Part shown: piece by piece, positions 44,146 to 52,018 of the stretch | Layout: each line of letters opens with the position of its first letter | How positions within the stretch are numbered: the first letter of the stretch is position 1 | From: Hymenobacter aranciens | GTDB lineage: Bacteria > Bacteroidota > Bacteroidia > Cytophagales > Hymenobacteraceae | DNA: 64,000 bases | Direction: 5' to 3' | Assembly (NCBI RefSeq): GCF_030580865.1 | Contig: NZ_JAUQSY010000005.1 | Coordinates: 124,001-188,000, forward strand | The notes under the pieces: model-generated | What the model saw: only the letters and a program-made list of their open reading frames with translations | Database searches by the model: none | Told to the model about the DNA's origin: nothing | Program-made: the position numbers and the translations under genes

Positions 44146-44366
44146 GGGTGCCCGAAAAACGTTTTTCAGACACCCTGGCTTTTCGAAGGTGCCCGAAAAA
44201 CGTTTTTCAAAGGCTCTGGCTTTTCGAAGGTGTCTGAAAAACGTTTTTCAGGCTTCGTGGCTTTTCGAAGGTGTCTGAAAAACGTTTTTCAGGCTTCGTG
44301 GCTTTTCGAAGTGCTCTGAAAAACGTTTTTCAGACGTCGTGGCTTTTCGAAGTGCTCTGAAAAATG
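44146..44366. repeat. 41-bp-period tandem array of AAAAACGTTTTT palindromes
   Basis: The 14-mer GAAAAACGTTTTTC starts at 44154, 44195, 44236, 44277 and 44318, exactly 41 bp apart. A sixth decayed copy (GAAAAATGTAAACG) is at 44359. In copy 5 the palindrome extends to TCTGAAAAACGTTTTTCAGA. Between palindromes is a conserved TGGCTTTTCGAAG spacer with a second small palindrome (TTCGAA). The array fills most of the 358-bp gap between moaA and the MFS gene. There are no unique spacers, so it is not CRISPR. The 41-bp spacing is close to four helical turns. Confidence 0.93.
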
Positions 44367-44373
44367 TAAACGC

Positions 44374-44381
44374 TATGTTTG
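44374..44381 (+). promoter_or_regulatory. Candidate -7 box TATGTTTG for the MFS gene
   Basis: TATGTTTG fits TAnnTTTG and lies directly after the palindrome array, so the last decayed repeat unit covers the -33 region. The leader to the ATG at 44489 would be about 100 nt. Confidence 0.4.
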
Positions 44382-44488
44382 GCCGGGCGCAGTTTGGGCG
44401 TTGCGGGTGCGACGAGCCCGCCGCTGGCATTCGAAAGCCAGCGCACGAAATTTGTTAATTTTTAAGCAGTGGTAACGAGCTGTTGGCT

Positions 44489-45652
44489 ATGATTACAAGG
44501 TATTTTACACCCGGCGAGTCGGTGACTCGCGCCACGCACCGGGCGGCGGTGGGCGTGTTGTTTTTTCTGCAGGGCATTTGTTTTGCCAGCTGGGCCTCGC
44601 GCATCCCCGCCATTCAGCAGCGGCTGGGGATTTCGGAGGCGGGGCTAGGGGCGGTGCTGTTTGCCATCCCGCTGGGGCAGTTGCTCACGCTGCCGCTCTC
44701 GGGCTGGGCCGTGGCCCGGCAAGGCAGCCGGCGGGTAGTATTGTACGCCATGATGAGCTACGCGCTGGTGCTGGTGGCCTTGGGCTGGGCCGGCAGCGTG
44801 TGGCAGCTGGTGCCGGCGCTGGTGCTGTTCGGCGCGGCCGGCAACTTCTCCAACATTGCCGTGAATACCCAGGCCGTGGGCGTGGAGCGCCTCTACGACA
44901 AGCCGGTAATGGCTTCCTTCCACGGCATGTGGAGCCTGGCGGGCTTTGCGGCGGCATCGTTGGGGTCTTTTCTGAATGGAAAGGGCATCATCCCCGGTTG
45001 GCATTTTCTGCTGATACTGGTGGTGGTGCTGGCCGCCCTGGCCGCCAGTATCAAATCGACGGTGCCCCACGACCCGCCCACCGACCCCGACGCGCCCCTC
45101 TTTGTGCTGCCGGACAAGGAGTTGCTGGGGCTGGGCGCCATTGCCTTCTGCGCCCTCATCTGCGAAGGAGCGATGTTCGACTGGAGCGGCGTGTACTTCA
45201 AAAAAGTGCTGGCCGTGCGGCCGGGACAGGTGGGCAACGGCTACGCGGCCTTTATGTGCACGATGGCGCTGGGCCGTTTCGGGGCCGACTGGCTGGCTGC
45301 CCGGCTGGGCACGCGGCGCGTCATTCAGTTGAGCGGCGTGCTTACGGCGACGGGATTGGCCGTGGCCGTGGCGCTGCCCACGTACTGGCCGGCGCTGCTG
45401 GGCTTTCTGCTGGTGGGCTTCGGCACCTCGTCGGTGGTGCCGCTGGTGTACAGCGCGGCGGGCAAGTCCAAAACCATGTCGGCCGGCATGGCGCTGGCGG
45501 CGGTTTCGACGGTGGGCTTCCTGGGCTTTTTGCTGGGGCCGCCCATTATCGGGCTGGTGGCGGGGGCCAGCAGCCTGCGGGTGTCATTTTGCCTGATTGC
45601 GGTGATGGGCTTGTGCGTGAGCGCCGTGGCCAGTCGGGTGAATGTCAATTAA
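44489..45652 (+). CDS. MFS transporter
   Basis: The protein has 387 residues from the ATG at 44489 (MITRYFTPGESVTRATHRAA). About 12 membrane helices are visible, for example AAVGVLFFLQGICFASWASR, LVPALVLFGAAGNFSNIAVN and WHFLLILVVVLAALAAS. ASRIPAIQQRLGISEAGLG and GRFGADWLAARLGTRRVIQL are typical of the YbjJ/FucP-like branch. The substrate is unknown; the position inside the molybdenum island does not define it. The last residues (NVN, stop) are encoded at the edge of an AT-rich repeat. Confidence 0.9.
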   Translation: MITRYFTPGESVTRATHRAAVGVLFFLQGICFASWASRIPAIQQRLGISEAGLGAVLFAIPLGQLLTLPLSGWAVARQGSRRVVLYAMMSYALVLVALGWAGSVWQLVPALVLFGAAGNFSNIAVNTQAVGVERLYDKPVMASFHGMWSLAGFAAASLGSFLNGKGIIPGWHFLLILVVVLAALAASIKSTVPHDPPTDPDAPLFVLPDKELLGLGAIAFCALICEGAMFDWSGVYFKKVLAVRPGQVGNGYAAFMCTMALGRFGADWLAARLGTRRVIQLSGVLTATGLAVAVALPTYWPALLGFLLVGFGTSSVVPLVYSAAGKSKTMSAGMALAAVSTVGFLGFLLGPPIIGLVAGASSLRVSFCLIAVMGLCVSAVASRVNVN

Positions 45653-45718
45653 CAATTAACAATTGTCTGCTGATAGCCCTGTCCGATTGTTAATTGCTCA
45701 TTGTTAATTATTAATTGA
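45645..45718. repeat. AT-rich inverted repeat between MFS and molybdate-transporter genes (family D)
   Basis: TCAATTAACAATTAACAATT (45645-45664) and ATTGTTAATTGCTCATTGTT plus TAATTATTAATTGA on the right are imperfect complements. The element supplies the stop regions of both convergent genes. Confidence 0.7.
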
Positions 45719-46867
45719 TTTCCCCAGCCCCAGCCAGCCGCGCTGCATGGCGTAATACAGGGTCGTGCCCACCACCAGCCCCACCAGGTAGCCGAATGGC
45801 AGCCCGGCGCAGAGCAAACCCACCAGCAGCGCCAGTAGCAAATCGGTGCGCTGCGGGCTGATGTCGCGCAACAGCGCCGCTAATGACAGGGCTTCGAACA
45901 GCAGCAGCACGCCCAGGATGGGCAGCGGGAAAATCTGCACCACCGCCTGAAATCCCTGGCTGAAAAACAGCCCCAGCACCAGAAACAGGCCGCCGTAGAT
46001 AATCACCGAGCCGCCCGTGCGCGCCCCAAAGGCGTAGTGCCCCACCATACCGCCCGAGCCGTGGCACACCGGAAAGCCGCCCAGAAATGGCACCACCAGG
46101 TTCATCAGCGCGTAGGTAAAGCTGATTTGGCGCACGCTCAGGGCCCGCTCGGGGAAATAATCAAGCGTAACCTGCCGGGTGGCCAGAATGGAATTGCCGA
46201 GCGAGAGCGGAATCTGGGGCAGCGCCAGCAGCAGCGCGCCGGTCAGGATATCGGCCTGGGCCGGCAGATGCCAAGTGGGCAGGCGTAGGCCAATGGCCTG
46301 CTGGGCCGTAGCCAGGTTTAGCTTGAAAAGCAGGGCGTAGGCCACGCCCAGACCAATGACCACCAGCGCCGCCGGCCAGCGGCGGTTGCCCAGCAGCACT
46401 ACCGTGACCAGAAACGCCACTGCCGCCAGCGCAAAGCCCGGCAGGCCGTCGGCCGGCACGTATTCTTTCAGCGCCAGGGTGCTGAGCTGCAAGGCCAACC
46501 CAAACTGAATGCCGCGCACCACCGGCTTGGGCACCAGCCGCGCCAGCGCATCAATGAGCCCCGTCACCGAGAGCACGAACATGCTCACCCCAATGGCCAG
46601 CCCGCCGCCGAAAATCACGCGGCCCGGGATTTTCTGGGCAATGACCAGCGCCGCAAACGCCTTGAGCGGCTGCACCGGCATGGGCAGCCGGTACCAAAGC
46701 CCCGAAAACACCTGCATCAAACCGAAGACAATGAGCACGCCCGCGCTATCGAGGCCCGAGGCGGCAATGACGCCGATAAGCAGCGGCAGGTCGGTGCCAA
46801 GGTCACCGAAAGCGCCGGCAAACTCGTTGCGGTCGAAGCGGAGGGGGGCAGCGGTAGTGGTCGGCAA
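45704..46867 (-). CDS. MOT1-type molybdate (sulfate-permease-like) transporter
   Basis: The protein has 387 residues with ~10-12 hydrophobic helices. The two signatures of the plant/bacterial MOT1 molybdate transporters are present: FAGAFGDLGTDLPLLIGVIA near the N-terminus, and GGFPVCHGSGGMVGHYAFGA followed by RTGG in the second half. FSGLWYRLPMPVQPLKAFAA also fits. No STAS domain is present. Within a molybdenum-cofactor island without modABC, molybdate uptake is the most economical role, though sulfate cannot be excluded. It is the second gene after moeB on the minus strand (18-bp gap), and the pair is likely co-transcribed. Confidence 0.88.
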   Translation of the reverse strand: MPTTTAAPLRFDRNEFAGAFGDLGTDLPLLIGVIAASGLDSAGVLIVFGLMQVFSGLWYRLPMPVQPLKAFAALVIAQKIPGRVIFGGGLAIGVSMFVLSVTGLIDALARLVPKPVVRGIQFGLALQLSTLALKEYVPADGLPGFALAAVAFLVTVVLLGNRRWPAALVVIGLGVAYALLFKLNLATAQQAIGLRLPTWHLPAQADILTGALLLALPQIPLSLGNSILATRQVTLDYFPERALSVRQISFTYALMNLVVPFLGGFPVCHGSGGMVGHYAFGARTGGSVIIYGGLFLVLGLFFSQGFQAVVQIFPLPILGVLLLFEALSLAALLRDISPQRTDLLLALLVGLLCAGLPFGYLVGLVVGTTLYYAMQRGWLGLGKSINN

Positions 46868-46885
46868 TTTGTAATATGTTTGAAA

Positions 46886-47977
46886 TTAAGAATTCTGCCA
46901 GGCCTCGTACCCGCCGGCCAGCTCCTGCACCTCGGCCCGGCCCAGCGGCCCGCGCAGCAGCGCCGCCGCCTGGGCACTGCGCCCGCCGCGCTGGCAATAC
47001 ACGATGAGCGGCTGGTTGGCGGGTAGCTCCTGGTAGCGCGCAGCCAGCTCACCCAGCGGCACTAATAAGGCCCCGGGCAGGTGTCCGGCGGCATACTCGT
47101 GGGGCTCGCGCACGTCGAGCAGCAGGGGCGGGGCGGTGGTTTCGGCCAGCAGCTGGCGCAATTCGGCGGGGCTGAGCAGCGGCGTGGCGGCTTGGCACAG
47201 CTCGGCGTAGTCGGCGCGGTTGGCGGTGTTTAAGTTGATGGCAGCCTGCGCTTCGTGCCGGCGGAATCTGAGCGTGCGGGTGTGCATGGTCAGCGTATCG
47301 AGCACCCAGAGCCGGCCGCTGAGCACTTCGCCTAATCCCAGCAGCACCTTCAGCGTTTCGGTGGCCTGCACGCAGCCGATGAGGCCGGGCAGCACGCCCA
47401 GCACGCCGGTGGTGTTGCAGTCGGGCACCTCGGCCGCGCCGGGCGGGGTGGGGAACAGGCAGCGGTAGGTAGGCCCGCCCTGGTAGTTAAACACCGACAC
47501 TTGGCCCTCGAAACGGTAGATAGCGCCGGAAACCAGCGGCTTGCCCAGGCTCACGCAGGCATCGTTGAGCAGGTAGCGGGTGGGGAAATTGTCGGAGCCG
47601 TCCACTACCACGTCGTATCGGCTCACTAGCTCGCGCACGTTGCCGTAGTCCGCTCGCACGGGGTGAATTTCATAATTAGCCAGCGGGTTAAGCTGGGCAA
47701 GCTTCTGCGCTGCCGTAGTTGCTTTGGGCTGGCCCACATCGGCCGGGCCGTAGAGAATCTGGCGCTGCAGGTTGCTCTCAGCTACGGTGTCGGCATCCAC
47801 GATGCCCAGCGTGCCCACGCCGGCGGCGGCCAGGTATTGCAGGATGGGGCAGCCCAGCCCGCCCGCGCCCACCACCAGCACGCGGGCGGCTTGCAGCTTT
47901 TCCTGACCGGCTTCGCCTACTTCGGGGAGCTGCAGGTGGCGCTGGTAGCGCTGGCGTTCGGTGGGGGAGAGGGGCAT
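46886..47977 (-). CDS. moeB: MoeB/ThiF-type adenylyltransferase fused to a rhodanese domain
   Basis: The protein has 363 residues. Residues ~1-245 are an E1-like MoaD/ThiS adenylyltransferase: RYQRHLQLPEVGEAGQEKL, VLVVGAGGLGCPILQYLAAA (ATP site), VDADTVAESNLQRQILY, DGSDNFPTRYLLNDACV and PDCNTTGVLGVLPGLIG (active-site Cys loop). Residues ~270-360 are a rhodanese domain: LLLDVREPHEYAAGHLPGAL and the loop VYCQRGGRSAQAAALL with its Cys. The architecture equals eukaryotic MOCS3/Uba4: activate the MoaD C-terminus, then donate persulfide sulfur. Oddity: the two CxxC zinc pairs of E. coli MoeB are lost (TYRCLFP in place of CYRCL; no CP.CG later). Confidence 0.93.
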   Translation of the reverse strand: MPLSPTERQRYQRHLQLPEVGEAGQEKLQAARVLVVGAGGLGCPILQYLAAAGVGTLGIVDADTVAESNLQRQILYGPADVGQPKATTAAQKLAQLNPLANYEIHPVRADYGNVRELVSRYDVVVDGSDNFPTRYLLNDACVSLGKPLVSGAIYRFEGQVSVFNYQGGPTYRCLFPTPPGAAEVPDCNTTGVLGVLPGLIGCVQATETLKVLLGLGEVLSGRLWVLDTLTMHTRTLRFRRHEAQAAINLNTANRADYAELCQAATPLLSPAELRQLLAETTAPPLLLDVREPHEYAAGHLPGALLVPLGELAARYQELPANQPLIVYCQRGGRSAQAAALLRGPLGRAEVQELAGGYEAWQNS

Positions 47978-48000
47978 AGTAGGGAGGTAAGAAGAAAGAA

Positions 48001-48130
48001 CGTCATCCTGAGCGTAGCGCTTTGCACATCAAGCAAACCGGACCTCGCTCGCTTCGTTGGGGTAGCAATTAGTTACTGCTGCATACGGCGCGGGCGAGGT
48101 CCTTTCGCCGCTGCGCGGCTCAGGATGACG
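48001..48130. repeat. Nested inverted repeat, family C (copy 1)
   Basis: The outer arms CGTCATCCTGAGCGTAGCG (48001-48019) and CGCTGCGCGGCTCAGGATGA (48109-48128) enclose inner arms GGACCTCGCTCGC (48040-48052) and GCGGGCGAGGTCC (48090-48102). It occupies the gap between the dicarboxylate transporter and moeB, both on the minus strand. It is related to 55126-55214. Confidence 0.8.
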
Positions 48131-48173
48131 GTCAATTATCACCAGAGGTCCGCCCAATAACCACCCACCTGCC

Positions 48174-49445
48174 TCATAGTTCATCCCCCAACTCCTCCCC
48201 GCCAAACGTGTCCGCATCCGGCGCCTGGTGGTGCGGCGGCTCGCCCCGCAAGGCCCGCTGGGCTTGCGCGTGATTCAGCTCGCCCTCGCTGTGGGCCAGG
48301 AACACGGTCGCCACGCCGTTGCCGATGAAATTGGTGATGGACCGTGCTTCCGACATAAACCGGTCGACGCCCAGCAGCAGGGCCAGGCCCTCTACCGGGA
48401 TGACTTTGAGCGCGGTGAGCGTGCTGGCCAGCACCACAAAGCCACTGCCCGCTACCCCGGCCGCGCCTTTCGAGGTGACCATCAGAATGCCCGTCATGGT
48501 CAGCAGCTGGGCTACTGAGAGGTCGATGCCGAAAACCTGGGCCAGGAAAATAGTGCTCAGCGACAAATAAATAGTCGTGCCGTCGAGGTTGAAGGAGTAG
48601 CCCGTTGGCACCACTAGCCCCACCACCGGCTTGGCGCAGCCCAGCGCCTCCAGCTTCTCCATGAGGCCCGGCAGCCCGGCTTCCGACGACGAGGTGCCCA
48701 GCACAATCAGCAGTTCCTCGCGGATGTAGCGCAGGAACCGGAAGATGCTCAGGCCGCAGTAGCGCAGAATCAGCCCCAGCACGCCAAATACGAACACGGC
48801 CATCGTGAGGTACATCGTGAGCATGAGCTTGCCCAGCGGCAGCAGCGTAGCCAACCCATACTTTCCAATCGTAAAAGCCATGCCGCCAAAGGCCCCGATA
48901 GGAGCCAGCAGCATCACCAAGTGCAGCCCGCGAAAAACGTATTTCGAGGCTACTTTCAGGGCGTGAATGATGGGCCCGCGCCGGGCGTAGCGACTCAGGA
49001 TAACGCCCAGCACGATGGACAGCAGCAGCACCTGCAAGGTCAGGTTATCCGCCAGAAAATGGCCCCACGAAAACGTGTCGGCGCGTTGCGTGTACTCCGC
49101 CACTTTGCCGCTGGTGCCGCTGGGCGTCACGCCCGCGCCCGGCCGGATGAGCAACGCCGCCGCTACGCCGATAAGCAGCGCGCCCGTAGTCACGATTTCA
49201 AAGTACAGCAGCGCCTTGCCGCCGATGCGTCCCACCTTTTTTAGGTCGCCCATGCTGCTGATGCCGAGCGTAATGGTTAGGAAGATTATAGGGTTGATAA
49301 ACAGCTTGACGACGGCGATAAACGACTTGCCCAGCACCTCCATCTGCACGGCGCGGGCGGGGGCAAAGTGCCCCAGCAGGGCCCCCGCCACAATGGCCAG
49401 CAGCACCAGCGGCGTGAGGTAACGCGAGAAACGGGCAAGATTCAT
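48174..49445 (-). CDS. DctA-like dicarboxylate:cation symporter
   Basis: The protein has 423 residues from the ATG at 49445 (MNLARFSRYLTPLVLLAIVA); the longer frame to 49523 translates a palindromic repeat. It belongs to the dicarboxylate/amino-acid:cation symporter (DAACS) family. Visible are FIAVVKLFINPIIFLTITLG, VLGTSSSEAGLPGLMEKLEA (HP1 serine-rich loop), VVPTGYSFNLDGTTIYLSLS, TSKGAAGVAGSGFVVLASTL (HP2) and GVDRFMSEARSITNFIGNGV. The last motif favours C4-dicarboxylates (DctA) over glutamate. It would import succinate, fumarate or malate with H+ or Na+. The C-terminal ~30 residues are polar and acidic. Confidence 0.92.
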   Translation of the reverse strand: MNLARFSRYLTPLVLLAIVAGALLGHFAPARAVQMEVLGKSFIAVVKLFINPIIFLTITLGISSMGDLKKVGRIGGKALLYFEIVTTGALLIGVAAALLIRPGAGVTPSGTSGKVAEYTQRADTFSWGHFLADNLTLQVLLLSIVLGVILSRYARRGPIIHALKVASKYVFRGLHLVMLLAPIGAFGGMAFTIGKYGLATLLPLGKLMLTMYLTMAVFVFGVLGLILRYCGLSIFRFLRYIREELLIVLGTSSSEAGLPGLMEKLEALGCAKPVVGLVVPTGYSFNLDGTTIYLSLSTIFLAQVFGIDLSVAQLLTMTGILMVTSKGAAGVAGSGFVVLASTLTALKVIPVEGLALLLGVDRFMSEARSITNFIGNGVATVFLAHSEGELNHAQAQRALRGEPPHHQAPDADTFGGEELGDEL

Positions 49446-49472
49446 AGGCAGCGGGACGATGGAAGCGCAATA

Positions 49473-49589
49473 GTAGCGCGAACCAAAGGTCGGCATAAGC
49501 CAACTTTGTAGTTCGCGTTCCAAAACGGCCTGTCGGGGCGGGGACGCGAACTACAAAGTTGGCTTACGCCGACCTTTGGTTCGCGCTAC
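49473..49589. repeat. 49-bp near-perfect inverted repeat, family B (copy 2)
   Basis: Arms 49473-49521 and 49541-49589 differ at only two of 49 positions; the loop is 19 nt. The ends are GTAGCGCGAACC and GGTTCGCGCTAC. It lies in the divergent promoter region between dctA-like and fdhD genes and shares terminal blocks with 29018-29115. Confidence 0.92.
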
Positions 49590-49613
49590 AACCACGCTAC
49601 CACCCGCTACCGC

Positions 49614-50483
49614 ATGGAATCCCCCATTATGCTCCCCGCCGCCAGCTTCGAGCTGGTTACCATTCAAAAAATCAGCGGCGCTGGCCCGCCCATTTCCGCT
49701 TCCGACCAGCTGGCGGCCGAGGAGCCGCTCGAAATCCGCCTCGGCTACGAGGAAAACGGCCAGCGCCAGCACCGCACCCTGGCCGTGACGATGCGCACCC
49801 CCGGCCACGACGAGGAGCTTACCGCCGGCTTCCTGCTCACCGAAGGCATCATTCGCCAGAAAGCCGACCTGCTGGGCATCATCCCTTGCCCCGATGTGCA
49901 GAAGCCCGAAGAAGCCGGCAACGTCACCCGCGCCGAGCTGGCCGCCCACCTCAGCCTTGATTTTCAAAAGCTGGAGCGCCACTTCTACACCAGCTCCAGC
50001 TGCGGCGTGTGCGGCAAAACCAGCATCGCCGCCATTCAGACTACCACCTGCCCGGTGCTGCCCACCGCCGGCCCGTTCGTAACGCCCGCCGTCGTTCATC
50101 AGCTGCCCGATAAGCTCCGCGCCGCCCAGGCGGGCTTCGAGCAAACCGGCGGCCAGCATGCCGCCGCCCTCTTCACGCCCGCCGGCGAGCTGCTGCTGCT
50201 GCGCGAAGACGTGGGCCGCCACAATGCCCTCGATAAGCTCATCGGCGCCGCCCTGCTGGCCGACTGGCTGCCCCTGCACCAGCACGTGCTGCTGGTGAGT
50301 GGCCGCGCCAGCTTCGAATTGGTGCAGAAGGCGGCGGCGGCAGGCATTGGGGTGCTGGCGGCGGTGGGCGCGCCCAGCAGCCTGGCCGTGCAGGCGGCCC
50401 GCGAGTTTGGCATGACGGTGCTGGGATTTGTGCGGCAGGAGCGGTTTAATATCTACTGCGGGGCCGAGCGGCTGAAGCAGTAG
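49614..50483 (+). CDS. fdhD: Formate dehydrogenase accessory sulfurtransferase
   Basis: The protein has 289 residues from the ATG at 49614; an ATG five codons later is possible. FdhD moves sulfur from a cysteine desulfurase to the molybdenum cofactor, a step needed for active formate dehydrogenases. Signatures are EEPLEIRLGYEENGQ, MRTPGHDEELTAGFLLTEGI, the catalytic CxxC loop FYTSSSCGVCGKTSIAAI, GGQHAAALFTPAGELLLLRE, EDVGRHNALDKLIGAALL and VSGRASFELVQKAAAAGI. It supports the client enzyme encoded 1.7 kb downstream. Confidence 0.96.
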   Translation: MESPIMLPAASFELVTIQKISGAGPPISASDQLAAEEPLEIRLGYEENGQRQHRTLAVTMRTPGHDEELTAGFLLTEGIIRQKADLLGIIPCPDVQKPEEAGNVTRAELAAHLSLDFQKLERHFYTSSSCGVCGKTSIAAIQTTTCPVLPTAGPFVTPAVVHQLPDKLRAAQAGFEQTGGQHAAALFTPAGELLLLREDVGRHNALDKLIGAALLADWLPLHQHVLLVSGRASFELVQKAAAAGIGVLAAVGAPSSLAVQAAREFGMTVLGFVRQERFNIYCGAERLKQ

Positions 50484-50497
50484 TAAGACTTATTTGC

Positions 50498-50557
50498 CAG
50501 CTGTGGCATTGAGTGTTGTGGTATTTCTTTTGGCCACAACACTCAATGCCACAGCTG
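50498..50557. repeat. Perfect 24-bp inverted repeat after fdhD
   Basis: Arms 50498-50521 (beginning CAGCTGTGGCATTGAGTGTT) and 50534-50557 are exact complements across a 12-nt pyrimidine-rich loop. It lies 14 bp after the fdhD stop with no T-run following; terminator or mobile palindrome. Confidence 0.85.
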
Positions 50558-50663
50558 AACGGTCGCCAACTCTACGGCCGCTTACACTTATTAAATAGCC
50601 CTCAGGCAACCCTTATTGCTACGTCGGGCATCCGATGGGTGTCGTTTTTTTCTTTTCATATCA

Positions 50664-51986
50664 ATGCGTTTGCCTTTTCTACTGTTGTTGCTCGCGTTTG
50701 CTGCTCCCGCTTTCGCCCAGCTCAAAACCATTATCAGCCCCGCCATCATCTACCAGCAACGGGTGGGCGTCAAGGCTTACGCTGGCAAAAGCTACCGCCT
50801 GCAAGCCCGCATGCGGGTGTTGGCGGCTAATGGCGACAGCGCCGATACCAACGTATTCGCCAACGTGTTCGATAACAAATGGAATTACCTGGGCGGCACC
50901 GGCTTCGGCAAGATGAAAGCTGGCCCCCGCGCCCGCACCTGGGCCACTTACAGCGGCGGCGGCCGGTTTGCCGCCACCGCCGATACGATGATAATTTTCG
51001 CCAATACCTACCTCAACGGCACCTTCGGCTTCGATGATTTCCGGCTGGAAGTGGAGGAAAGCAAGGGCCAGTGGCGCCCCGTGCCGCTCGTCAACGGCGA
51101 CTTCGAAACCCTGCCCGCCGACAGCAGCCACCTGCCCCAGGGCTGGAAGCTGAACTACCAGGTGACCACCTTCACGCAGCGCGTAGTGGCGGCCGCGCCC
51201 GGCCAGCACTACCTCGAAGTGAAAGGTCGGAACGTTATCAATTATGGTAAAAATGCTACCGCCGGTCACTGGGCCCAGGTAAACGGCATCAAGCTCTACT
51301 ACGAAACCTACGGCAGCGGCCCGCCCCTGCTGCTGCTGCACGGCAACGGCGGCTCCATCAAGGAAGTGGCCTACCAGATTCCGGCCCTGGCTAAGTACTT
51401 TCAGGTCATCGCCGTCGATACCCGGGGCCAGGGCCAGTCAGGCATTGATGGGAAAGAACTGACCTACGACCTCTTTGCCGACGACATAAGCGCGCTACTC
51501 AAGTCGCTGAACCTGCCCCAGGCCGACGTAGTCGGCTGGAGCGACGGCGGCAACACCGGCCTCAGCCTGGCCCTGCACCACCCCGAGCAGGTACGCCGCC
51601 TCTCCGTGATGGGCGCCAACCTCTACGCCGATACCACCGTGCTGCCCAACAAGTTTCTGCAACAGATTCGCCACGACAAGAAGATGCTGACGCTGGTGGC
51701 GCCCTTCAAAGCCAGCTTCCGAAAGTCGCGCCGCCTGGTGAATATCCTGCTAAAATATCCCCGCATGACGCCGCAGGAACTGCAGCAAATCAAAGCGCCC
51801 ACGCTGGTGCTGGCCGGCGAAAAGGATATTATCAAAGAGCCGCACACCCGCCTCATCGCTGCTAATATCCCGGGCTCGCAGCTCGTCATTTTCCCCGGCT
51901 TAAGTCATTATGCGCAGCAGGAGAATCCTGATTTGTTTAATGAAACGGTGCTACGGTTTTTGCTGGCACCGGAGGCGGCGAGGTGA
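50664..51986 (+). CDS. Secreted alpha/beta hydrolase with N-terminal carbohydrate-binding-like domain
   Basis: The protein has 440 residues from the ATG at 50664, which gives a signal peptide (MRLPFLLLLLAFAAPAFAQ); the frame upstream to 50616 is rejected. Residues ~20-190 are a beta-sandwich resembling a carbohydrate-binding or galactose-binding module (GKSYRLQARMRVLAANGDSA, GFDDFRLEVEESKGQW, LVNGDFETLPAD). Residues ~205-440 are an alpha/beta hydrolase: LLLLHGNGGSIKEVAYQIPA (oxyanion region), VDTRGQGQSGID, the nucleophile elbow VVGWSDGGNTGLSLAL, an Asp in VLAGEKDII and a His in GLSHYAQQ. It is probably a periplasmic or exported esterase; the substrate is unknown. Confidence 0.88.
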   Translation: MRLPFLLLLLAFAAPAFAQLKTIISPAIIYQQRVGVKAYAGKSYRLQARMRVLAANGDSADTNVFANVFDNKWNYLGGTGFGKMKAGPRARTWATYSGGGRFAATADTMIIFANTYLNGTFGFDDFRLEVEESKGQWRPVPLVNGDFETLPADSSHLPQGWKLNYQVTTFTQRVVAAAPGQHYLEVKGRNVINYGKNATAGHWAQVNGIKLYYETYGSGPPLLLLHGNGGSIKEVAYQIPALAKYFQVIAVDTRGQGQSGIDGKELTYDLFADDISALLKSLNLPQADVVGWSDGGNTGLSLALHHPEQVRRLSVMGANLYADTTVLPNKFLQQIRHDKKMLTLVAPFKASFRKSRRLVNILLKYPRMTPQELQQIKAPTLVLAGEKDIIKEPHTRLIAANIPGSQLVIFPGLSHYAQQENPDLFNETVLRFLLAPEAAR

Positions 51987-52018
51987 GTTTGGGTTTTAAG
52001 GGCCACATCCTGTCCACA

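Noticed and set aside
44146..44366. CRISPR array
   Set aside because: The 41-bp units are tandem with near-identical spacers and carry an internal palindrome; there are no unique spacers and no cas genes.
49446..49523. Longer dctA-like start at 49523
   Set aside because: The added 26 residues are translation of one arm of a palindromic repeat; transporter similarity begins at MNLARF.
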